Below are positions 9,362 through 17,352 of a stretch of 64,000 nt of DNA, one piece after another. The stretch comes from Verrucomicrobium sp. Lineage in GTDB: Bacteria; Verrucomicrobiota; Verrucomicrobiia; Methylacidiphilales; UBA1321. The notes below the pieces were generated by a model. It was not told where the DNA came from and made no database searches. It saw only the letters and a program-made list of their open reading frames with translations. The stretch covers positions 62,001-126,000 of the forward strand of contig JAFIGT010000019.1 of the NCBI GenBank assembly GCA_017849585.1, given 5' to 3'. Every line of letters starts with the position of its first letter. Position 1 is the first letter of the stretch. Position numbers and translations under genes: made by a program.

Positions 9362-9379
9362 CTATCTGGACCTTCGGGC

Positions 9380-11059
9380 CTATCGCGCCTTCACTACCGC
9401 CCGGTTCACGGCGCTGAGCACGGCTTGATACGAGGCCTTTTCGATATTCGTATCGATCGCTGCGCCGAAGCACGAATGCACCTTCGCGGTTTTCACCTCG
9501 ATATAGGCCACCGCCTTCGCTTCCGCGCCGCGCCCCAGCGAATGCTCGGAGTAGGACAAAATCTCGAACGGCTCGACACCGGCTTGCTTCAACGCATGCA
9601 CAAACGCATCGATCGGGCCGTTGCCGTTGCCTTCGACCGTGTGCAGCTTGCCGCCCACGATGACGCTCGCTTGAATCGTCGTCGTGCCGTTCAGCTTCAC
9701 CGGCTTGACGCCCCGCAACGTGATCGGCTCGTCGCGGTCCACGAATTCCTTCAGGAACGCCTCGTGAATCAACACCGGCGGCAATTCGTCGCCGCGTTCA
9801 TCCGCGATCTGATTAATGTATTTGCCCACTTCCTTGTGCATCAACTTCGGCATCTGGTAGCCAAATTCGTTTTCCAGAATGTAGGCCACGCCGCCCTTGC
9901 CGGACTGCGCGTTGATGCGGATGATCGCCTTATAGCTGCGGCCGATGTCGCGCGGATCGATGGGCAGATAGGGAATATCCCACAACGCGTCTTCCGGTTT
10001 GGATTGCTGCTCCTTCATTCCCTTGTTGATCGCATCCTGATGCGAACCGGAGAAGGCCGTGAAAACCAAATCGCCCGCGTAGGGACAACGCACCGGCACT
10101 TCCATGCGCGTGCACCGCTCATAAATCTCACGCACTTCCTCGATATTGGAGAAATCCAGCTTCGGGTCGACGCCCTGCGTGTAGAGATTCAACCCCACAC
10201 TCACGATATCCACATTGCCCGTGCGCTCGCCGTTGCCGAAGAGAGTTCCCTCGACCCGATCCGCCCCGGCCAGCATGCCCAATTCCGTCGCCGCGACACC
10301 CGTGCCGCGATCGTTGTGCGTATGCAGGCTGATGATCGCCTCATCGCGATGCTTCAAATTCCGGCACATCCATTCGATGTGATCCGCATGCACGTTCGGC
10401 GTGGCGATTTCCACCGTCGCGGGCAGGTTCAAGATAATCTTGTCCTCCGTCGTCGGCTGCCACACATCGCACACCGCGTCGCAAATCTCGCGGGAAAATT
10501 CGACTTCCGTCAGGCTGAAACTCTCCGGCGAATACTCGAACCGGATCTTCGTCCCGTTCGCGCGCGCTTCCGCCGCCAGCTTCTTGATCAACGTCGTCCC
10601 CTTCACCGCCAGATCGATCACCCCCTGCTTGTCCAAGCCGAACACCACCCGCCGCTGCGTCGGGTTCGTGGAATTATAGAGATGCACGATCGCCTGCTTC
10701 GCGCCCTTCAAGGACTCGAACGTCCGCTCGATCAGGTCGGGGCGCGATTGCACCAGCGTCTGAATATACACATCATCCGGGATACGCTTCTCATCGATCA
10801 ACCGGCGCATGAAATCGTACTCGATCTGCGACGCGGACGGGAAACCCACCTCGATCTCCTTGAAGCCCACCTTCACCATCAGATCGAACATCTCCAGCTT
10901 CTCCTCCACACTCATCGGGATCGGCAACGCCTGATTGCCATCGCGGAGGTCGACGCTGCACCAGATCGGCGCTTGCGTGACGGTGCGGTTCGGCCACTGA
11001 CGGTCGGGCAAATGAATGACCGGCGCGGCTTTATACTTCGTAATCGGATGTTTCTGCAT
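9380..11059 (-). CDS. leuA: 2-isopropylmalate synthase LeuA (long, type 2 form)
   Basis: LeuA condenses acetyl-CoA with 2-oxoisovalerate to commit carbon to leucine. At 559 residues it matches the longer LeuA class. The catalytic barrel carries SVDLRDGNQAL (R39, D40), the strand GFKEIEVGFPSASQIE, the metal-binding HTH (H246, H248) inside HTHNDRGTGVAATELG, and GNGERTGN at about 276-282. The C-terminal regulatory LeuA dimer domain (about 430-559), site of leucine feedback in studied enzymes, is present with NGNGPIDAFVHAL. The gene stands alone. A 155-base leader with a leucine-rich peptide and nested complementary segments precedes it, so synthesis is probably also controlled by attenuation. 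Confidence 0.95.
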   Translation of the reverse strand: MQKHPITKYKAAPVIHLPDRQWPNRTVTQAPIWCSVDLRDGNQALPIPMSVEEKLEMFDLMVKVGFKEIEVGFPSASQIEYDFMRRLIDEKRIPDDVYIQTLVQSRPDLIERTFESLKGAKQAIVHLYNSTNPTQRRVVFGLDKQGVIDLAVKGTTLIKKLAAEARANGTKIRFEYSPESFSLTEVEFSREICDAVCDVWQPTTEDKIILNLPATVEIATPNVHADHIEWMCRNLKHRDEAIISLHTHNDRGTGVAATELGMLAGADRVEGTLFGNGERTGNVDIVSVGLNLYTQGVDPKLDFSNIEEVREIYERCTRMEVPVRCPYAGDLVFTAFSGSHQDAINKGMKEQQSKPEDALWDIPYLPIDPRDIGRSYKAIIRINAQSGKGGVAYILENEFGYQMPKLMHKEVGKYINQIADERGDELPPVLIHEAFLKEFVDRDEPITLRGVKPVKLNGTTTIQASVIVGGKLHTVEGNGNGPIDAFVHALKQAGVEPFEILSYSEHSLGRGAEAKAVAYIEVKTAKVHSCFGAAIDTNIEKASYQAVLSAVNRAVVKAR

Positions 11060-11121
11060 ACGGACTTCTTTCTAAAATGACTTTACTTAAAATGATTGAT
11101 CGGTTCTCTGGCCGTTTTTTT

Positions 11122-11233
11122 GAAAAGAGACGCTTCCCTGAGTCGCAACGACTCATCACAGGCCCCGAATCCGGCGAAGGGAAGAAAAAGGCAACAGCCA
11201 AGCGCCCCGTTCCCTAGGCCAGCAGGCCGGGAA
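11122..11233 (-). promoter_or_regulatory. leuA transcription attenuator (candidate)
   Basis: Read on the leuA strand, four segments can pair in alternative ways. Segment 1 is TTCCCGGCC (11233-11225), inside the last leucine codons of the leader peptide. Segment 2 is GGCCTAGGGAA (11220-11210), over its stop. Segment 3 is CTTCCCT (11184-11178). Segment 4 is AGGGAAG (11139-11133). 1:2 and 3:4 form one pair of hairpins; 2:3 (GGGAA with TTCCC) is the alternative. The 3:4 stem encloses a small perfect hairpin, TGAGTCG-TTG-CGACTCA on the leuA strand, and is followed by CGTCTCTTTT. This is the layout of ribosome-mediated attenuators such as those of enteric leu and his operons. The U-run is short, so termination strength is uncertain. 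Confidence 0.6.
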
Positions 11234-11273
11234 GCAGACTAAGTCGAAGCGCCAGATGAAAGTGCGTTGCCAT
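11214..11273 (-). CDS. Leucine-rich leader peptide of leuA (19 residues)
   Basis: A 20-codon frame from ATG at 11273-11271 to TAG at 11216-11214 encodes MATHFHLALRLSLLPGLLA. Seven of 19 residues are leucine, including two Leu-Leu pairs, and the frame ends where the attenuator stems begin. Stalling at these codons when charged leucyl-tRNA is scarce would free segment 2 to pair with segment 3 and let RNA polymerase enter leuA. No Shine-Dalgarno sequence precedes it. The candidate promoter just upstream would place the transcript start only a few bases before the ATG, so it may be read as a nearly leaderless message. Confidence 0.65.
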   Translation of the reverse strand: MATHFHLALRLSLLPGLLA

Positions 11274-11284
11274 GACTGAGATGT

Positions 11285-11313
11285 ACACTACCGTTATCGA
11301 CCCGTTTGGTCAA
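11285..11313 (-). promoter_or_regulatory. Candidate promoter of the leuA leader transcript
   Basis: On the minus strand TTGACC (11313-11308) resembles a -35 box (5 of 6) and TAGTGT (11290-11285) a weak -10 box (3 of 6), with the ideal 17-base spacer. It lies 11 bases before the leader-peptide ATG. Confidence 0.4.
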
Positions 11314-11372
11314 TACCTTAGCCAGCAACGGCCCAGCAACATGATCTGCGCAGCAAAGCTCCCACGCCTTTC

Positions 11373-11463
11373 AAACCCGGAGGGTTTGCAGCCAATAGCC
11401 GGGGGTTGAGCGCAGCGACACCCCCGGTAACTGCACCACCTCAACCTGCCCCCGGAGGGGGCA
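11373..11463. repeat. Cluster of three GC-rich palindromes (REP-like)
   Basis: Three perfect inverted repeats stand in a row: AAACCC-GGA-GGGTTT (11373-11387), CCGGGGGT...ACCCCCGG with a 13-base loop (11399-11427) and TGCCCCC-GGA-GGGGGCA (11447-11463). Two share a GGA loop. The stretch 11314-11562 shows no convincing gene. Such nested palindromes are typical of REP-type elements moved by RAYT transposases. A copy number in the genome would be needed to confirm a family. Confidence 0.5.
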
Positions 11464-11562
11464 CAGCAAGGGTGAGCCCACCCTGTCCAAATCAAAATAC
11501 CCCCACGTTCCACACTTGCCCCTAAAATCGGCCAGCCTCGAACCAGGCAGCTTAAGGATATT

Positions 11563-11832
11563 TTACAGACTCGGATTCCGAATATGAATTTTCTCTTCCA
11601 GCGATGAAAATCGAAATGTGTTTTGATCGTCAATCCGACCAGAAACGATCAGTTCCTGCCGCGCGGGATTGGACCACGAAAATTTCATTTCCACACTGTA
11701 AAGGATATTGGATGGATCAAGTATCTCCGAGCTAAAGGTTTTACCTACTTTAGCTGACAGCTCCGTGAAATCCATATGGCGGTACTGCTCCAAGGCCTGT
11801 GACAAAATCCTATATGCTACAGTCTTGTCCAC
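11563..11832 (-). CDS. Small conserved-looking hypothetical protein (89 aa)
   Basis: The frame begins with GTG at 11832, preceded by a strong ribosome site (AAAGGAGAG, about 5-8 bases upstream), which supports it as a real gene. The product begins MDKTVAYRILSQALEQYRHMDFTELSAKVGKTF, an amphipathic helix with a Tyr-Arg pair, followed by strands ending in an Arg-Ile-Asp-Asp turn. There is no signal peptide or membrane segment. The pattern resembles small uncharacterised proteins seen beside toxin-antitoxin genes in other bacteria, but I cannot name a family. It lies 61 bases downstream of the ParE-like toxin on the same strand. Confidence 0.6.
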   Translation of the reverse strand: MDKTVAYRILSQALEQYRHMDFTELSAKVGKTFSSEILDPSNILYSVEMKFSWSNPARQELIVSGRIDDQNTFRFSSLEEKIHIRNPSL

Positions 11833-11893
11833 TTAACTCTCCTTTATCTAAGTATGCTCACAGGAAGAAGTAGGAGCCGTCCTCCGTCTGTCC

Positions 11894-12187
11894 TTATTCG
11901 AGGCGCACTTTCCAATAACCGGGCTCGCGTTTGAGATGCATGACAGCCACAATCCAGAGGCGATCCGCGTCTTCCAGATAGATGATTCCGTACGGAAATG
12001 AGAGGCTAAAGTGCCTACGGGCGGGCGGGTCAAACTGCCGGAAGGTTTGGGGATGGGCACAGACTTCGCGGATCAATTGCTCCATTTCGAGGAGGAAGCG
12101 CTGGCCAAGTTGCGAGTCAATGGCCGCATAGTAAGCCACCGCTGCGGTGAGCTCGGAATCGGCCGCGGGATGGAAAACCGCTTTCAC
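11894..12187 (-). CDS. RelE/ParE-family toxin
   Basis: The 97-residue protein has the ParE-like plan: an N-terminal strand (MKAVFHPAADSELTAAVAYY), a helical hairpin (LGQRFLLEMEQLIREVCAHP), then PARRHFSLSFPYGIIYLEDADRLWIVAVMHLKREPGYW, where the Arg-rich strand and the final strand with VMHLKREPGYW are hallmarks. RelE relatives cut ribosome-bound mRNA and ParE relatives poison gyrase; sequence alone does not tell which. The start overlaps the antitoxin stop as ATGA, giving the usual antitoxin-toxin order. Confidence 0.85.
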   Translation of the reverse strand: MKAVFHPAADSELTAAVAYYAAIDSQLGQRFLLEMEQLIREVCAHPQTFRQFDPPARRHFSLSFPYGIIYLEDADRLWIVAVMHLKREPGYWKVRLE

Positions 12188-12417
12188 GAACGGATGGAGC
12201 GAGCGGCGCGGGCAAGTGCTTCTTCCAAGGGGACGCCTTCCACTTGGCCGTTGACGATCTCCTCAATGCGGCGGCGGGTCTCGATCTTCCAAGCGGATTC
12301 GACACTCGGCTCGATGCCGCCATGACGCCGAATCAAGATGCGTTCGATCAGCTCAGCCGCGACATCGGCGGGAAGCTGGGCCGTCTCTTCGACGATTTGA
12401 TCGAGCGTCAGTGTCAT
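12184..12417 (-). CDS. Addiction-module antitoxin component
   Basis: The 77-residue product MTLTLDQIVEETAQLP... fits the putative addiction-module component family. An N-terminal helix (VAAELIERIL) is followed by a Trp-Glu-Arg-Arg-Glu-Glu segment (AWKIETRRRIEEIVNG) and a C-terminal VEGVPLEEALARAA. In this family the C-terminal part wraps and neutralises the partner toxin. Its stop overlaps the toxin start. An upstream palindromic repeat at 12501-12611 separates the module from pgi. Confidence 0.82.
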   Translation of the reverse strand: MTLTLDQIVEETAQLPADVAAELIERILIRRHGGIEPSVESAWKIETRRRIEEIVNGQVEGVPLEEALARAARSIRS

Positions 12418-12500
12418 ACGGGTAACTTAGGCGATTTTCGGAATGATGGCAAGCCGCCCGGCGGAAAGGTAAAGGGGGAAGTACGCCTTCAAGGGAGATA

Positions 12501-12611
12501 ATTTGGAGTGCGGGAGCTTGCTCCCGCTTTGCCGTAAGGCGGCTTGCCGCCGTTGAGATCGTGAATCGAAAAGCAAAAGGCAAAGCGGTGGCAAGCCACC
12601 GCACTCCAAAT
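12501..12611. repeat. 111-bp repeat with imperfect terminal inverted repeats (MITE/REP-like)
   Basis: The left end begins ATTTGGAGTGCGGGAGCTTG and the right end, read from the other strand, ATTTGGAGTGCGGTGGCTTG. The match continues through CCGCTTTGCC, so the inverted ends are about 30 bp. Each end is itself a palindrome (GCGGGAGC-TT-GCTCCCGC and GCGGTGGC-TT-GCCACCGC), and a third palindrome (GGCGGCTTGCCGCC) lies between. It has no coding capacity and probably moves in trans. Confidence 0.7.
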
Positions 12612-14657
<2,046 letters not shown>

Positions 14658-14670
14658 TCAGCCGCCACCC

Positions 14671-14728
14671 CTGCCCCCGCAGATCATTTCGGCCTTCCCA
14701 GAAAAAGGTATTGCCGAAGCGGGGGCAG
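14671..14728 (+). terminator. Long hairpin after pgi
   Basis: CTGCCCCCGC (14671-14680) pairs perfectly with GCGGGGGCAG (14719-14728), with a smaller CCTT/AAGG stem inside. It begins 13 bases after the pgi stop. No U-run follows, so factor-independent termination is uncertain. Confidence 0.4.
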
Positions 14729-14759
14729 ATTCGATAACGTAGCCCTCCTGTTTCTACCT

Positions 14760-14834
14760 GCGCGGTTAGCTTAGTGGTAGAGCGTCCGCTTCACACGCGG
14801 AAGGTCACAGGTTCGAACCCTGTACCGCGCACCA
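14760..14834 (+). tRNA. tRNA-Val (anticodon CAC)
   Basis: The cloverleaf is complete. The acceptor stem GCGCGGT pairs with ACCGCGC, the D arm contains AGTGGTAGA, and the anticodon stem TCCGC/GCGGA holds loop TTCACAC with anticodon CAC. The T arm is ACAGG-TTCGAAC-CCTGT, and the 3' CCA is encoded. Its 3' end is the integration site of the island to the right: the last bases and the following TTTT recur at 37739-37755. Confidence 0.95.
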
Positions 14835-14838
14835 TTTT
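14822..14838. repeat. Left attachment site (attL) at the tRNA-Val 3' end
   Basis: GTACCGCGCACCATTTT, covering the end of the T stem, the acceptor 3' strand, CCA and four T, recurs exactly at 37739-37755. Flanking bases differ on both sides, giving a perfect 17-bp repeat. This is the usual position of tyrosine-recombinase crossover sites. Confidence 0.8.
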
Positions 14839-14934
14839 GGTCGATTGACCAGTCGCGACAAGACCGCCTTCTTCGCGTCTAACCCGCTTATTTTCTGAGA
14901 GATCAGCAAAAGTTTTTTTCCGCCATTATTGCGG

Positions 14935-15402
14935 CGGATATAACTTGGAGCTCCGCATTCGGCGAAGAAGTCCAAGCACAGGACGTGGTTGGCTCCTTCG
15001 GCTCGCGTGGGGATCACGCGAGTCGACTTTCCTCGGCGGCGTTGTTTCCTGATCGAGCGTTTCGGTCGCAGGTCGCAGTCCCGACGAGGCCGCTGGATCA
15101 GCTTCTTGCCCACCCTCCAGCCTTCCTCTCGCAGGAACCGCGTCAGCTTGCGGTAGCTCCCCCAGGCAATCGTGCTGGCGTAATAACGCCACCATCCTCC
15201 GGAGTAGCTTGTCCATTCAATCAGACTATGAGCACCCGGATGTGCAACAGGTGGCTGGCTACGATCTTCTTGAGCTCCGCGTTATCACACGTCCCCTCCC
15301 GGTAGCTCCGCGCGCCGCGCAACTCCATCCCGCTGTCCAGTCACTGTCGGCTTGCCTCAATATCCGAATGATCTCCTCGGCGTTGTGTCGCTTCTGCTTC
15401 AT
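14935..15402 (-). pseudogene. Remnant of an IS3-family transposase (orfA and orfB fragments)
   Basis: The minus strand begins at 15402 with MKQKRHNAEEIIRILRQAD, a typical IS3 OrfA start (helix-turn-helix). The OrfA end (NAELKKIVA) appears in another frame. OrfB fragments follow in yet another: LTRFLREEGWRVGKKLIQR, then KQRRRGKSTRVIPTRAEGANHVLCLDFF, where the Asp of LDF would be the first DDE residue. Everything after it is missing. Frame changes, stops and the lost catalytic core make it non-functional. The rest of 14839-15630 shows no gene. Confidence 0.7.
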
Positions 15403-15630
15403 GATTGGATTCTTCCTGCCTTACCAAATTAATCCTCTCACTCATTCTGGACAGTTTATGGGGCACAATCAAAACCATGTGACATGGAAGCCTCCCATCC
15501 GCCGTATACCCTTTCGTTCGCAGGAGACAAAAGTCAATAAATCAGGACTGCACTGATGGCATCTTCAATTTCCCCTGAAAGACGAGATAATCGATAACAG
15601 TTCCATAGTGAATTAATGAGCCCGAGGTAT

Positions 15631-16341
15631 TCATCTGGGCATCTGAGAAATCATAGAGTTGAGGAGAATGCGACTAGCCAATTCATGCGCCCGCCGGTTA
15701 GGGTGATTCAATCCATTGATGAGCCATAGATCGGTATCAAACCCATCCTCGGCCAATCTTTCCCACTCTCGATGGATATCCGCTAACCCCGATTTTTCCT
15801 TCTCTGCGATGTGTCGAATAGCTTCCGCATAGCAGCCCAGCACTCCGTCAGTCTGAGTGCGAATAATCTTCTCTGCCATTAGGTCATGTTCAGGATGAAT
15901 CCGCATACTTCGACGCTTTGCCATGAGCGGCGGAGTGAGTAGCACCACTGCCGCCGAGGTTTTAGCCCGTACTTGCCTGATGATTTGATTCAAGGCGGCA
16001 CTAAAACCTTGCAAGCCCTCCACCCCACCCAACGAGTCGTTTAATCCGAAGGCAATTAAAACCAAATCCGGATCATGACGTAGAACGTCTCGCTCCAGTC
16101 GTTCGACAGCCTGGACCGCCGTTCCTCCTGAAACCCCTGCATTGATCGTACTGAATGTTGTCGAGGGAAAGAATATTTCCAACTCCTCCTGAAATAATTT
16201 GTGGTAAACGCCTCCACTATCGAGCAAGCGATGCTCCATCACGCCTTGAGTGACACTATCGCCGAAGGCTACAATCACAATCGGCTTTTGAGACACATCT
16301 TTGGCCTTCTCCCGGATTCTATGAAAAAAGCGGCTCATCAT
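15631..16341 (-). CDS. SGNH/GDSL-family hydrolase, probable carbohydrate esterase
   Basis: The 236-residue protein has SGNH blocks in order: GDSV with nucleophile S29, NAGVSGGT (N67, G69), GLND (N101) and NHPNRRAH with H213. The Asp normally three residues before the catalytic His is Gly here (ING-LNHP), a variation seen in some members. There is no signal peptide, so it acts in the cytoplasm. As the last gene of the leftward sugar operon it is likely to remove acetyl or similar esters from imported oligosaccharides. It starts 21 bases after the isomerase gene. Confidence 0.78.
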   Translation of the reverse strand: MMSRFFHRIREKAKDVSQKPIVIVAFGDSVTQGVMEHRLLDSGGVYHKLFQEELEIFFPSTTFSTINAGVSGGTAVQAVERLERDVLRHDPDLVLIAFGLNDSLGGVEGLQGFSAALNQIIRQVRAKTSAAVVLLTPPLMAKRRSMRIHPEHDLMAEKIIRTQTDGVLGCYAEAIRHIAEKEKSGLADIHREWERLAEDGFDTDLWLINGLNHPNRRAHELASRILLNSMISQMPR

Positions 16342-16362
16342 ATAAAAGTCTCAATGCCTGGT

Positions 16363-17352
16363 TCAACGCTCACTAAATAAAAGTTCCCGCATCCAGCGAG
16401 TAGAGCGAGTGGCATCACCCGCCGCGATCAGCTCTCTCATTTCATTACACCGTTTGGGTGTAAGCAATTTCTCCACCCCTTGAAGAAAGGCCACACTCTC
16501 CCTAACGGCAGCCACGCCATCCTCTCGATAAGGATATTGATCCATCGAGTACCATCCCGCATAACCACTTTCCTTGAGCCAGAAGAGCAGTTCGAAATAC
16601 TCCACGACGTGCAATGAGCCAACAATCATATCATCATCCCACGTTCGATAATTATCGTTGAAATGCATGTGAAAAAGACGGTCACCATAATGTTGTAAAA
16701 TCATCGCCGACTCGGCCGCATTCTCGCCAGCCATCAACGCGTGGCCCACGTCGATGCAAACACCCACATTCGACAATTCTGTTTCATGAGCCATCAAGAG
16801 AGTATCCGCAGCTCTTGCCTGGAACGAATGCGTGCGCGGCTCCTTGGGTTTATATTCAAGAGCAAATTTAAGATTCGGGAACTCGGCAGCGACAGCACGA
16901 ATTCCTTCCATCTGCGCACGACGCTGACCTCGATAATCAGCAGTTAATGGGTAGTCGTAACCATCCTGCCCCAGCCAGAGATTAATAAGAGGGCAACCGA
17001 TTTCAGATGCAATGCGGCTGACCGCGCGCGTTTCTTCCAACGCCTGTTGGCGAATCGCTGGATCTTTGGCACTGAAACTTCCATTTCCCCACCGCTTTTG
17101 CGAGAAAAGATCTGGAATAATGGACACACACGAAAGCTTGTTTTCTTCGAGGCAGTGTTTCATTTCGGCAACATTTTTCTCCGTAATGTCCCAGGTGCCG
17201 ACCAGTTCGATTCCGGCAATGCCTGGAATGGCGGCCGCCTGGCGAATCATTTCTCGCTTCGGCAGGGTTTCCTTATAACCCGTGGGCAAAAAGCGATCAC
17301 AGGTGTTGCCGAGATTTCCAAGTATAACAGAGTAACGATTGGACTTATTCAT
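16363..17352 (-). CDS. Xylose-isomerase-like TIM-barrel sugar isomerase/epimerase
   Basis: From ATG 17352 (MNKSNRYSVILGN) the protein is 329 residues; a TTG five codons earlier is possible. The ATG overlaps the rhamnosidase stop by eight bases (ATGAATAA), a coupling that favours this start. The barrel shows the metal ligands of the family: Glu in FALEYKPKEPR, Asp and His in CIDVGHALMAGEN, His in LFHMHFNDN and a late Asp/Glu. EYKPKEP followed by DVGH and HMHFND resembles ketose/aldose isomerases such as the RhaI type L-rhamnose isomerases. That would suit a rhamnosidase operon, but the substrate cannot be fixed by eye. Confidence 0.72.
   Translation of the reverse strand: MNKSNRYSVILGNLGNTCDRFLPTGYKETLPKREMIRQAAAIPGIAGIELVGTWDITEKNVAEMKHCLEENKLSCVSIIPDLFSQKRWGNGSFSAKDPAIRQQALEETRAVSRIASEIGCPLINLWLGQDGYDYPLTADYRGQRRAQMEGIRAVAAEFPNLKFALEYKPKEPRTHSFQARAADTLLMAHETELSNVGVCIDVGHALMAGENAAESAMILQHYGDRLFHMHFNDNYRTWDDDMIVGSLHVVEYFELLFWLKESGYAGWYSMDQYPYREDGVAAVRESVAFLQGVEKLLTPKRCNEMRELIAAGDATRSTRWMRELLFSER

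Noticed and set aside
11122-11165. Hammerhead-ribozyme-like sequence in the leuA leader (TGATGAG next to a small stem and GGGAA)
   Set aside because: The CUGAUGA and GAAA core is not complete (GUGAUGA and GGAA), and the stem is explained better by the attenuator.
11060-11280. Cobalamin or other metabolite riboswitch before leuA
   Set aside because: No box or core of a known riboswitch class was recognised; the leader peptide and four-segment pairing explain the region.
11310-11633. A 107-residue protein across the palindrome cluster
   Set aside because: It is Cys/Trp/Arg-rich, overlaps the hypothetical gene and is explained by the palindromic repeats.
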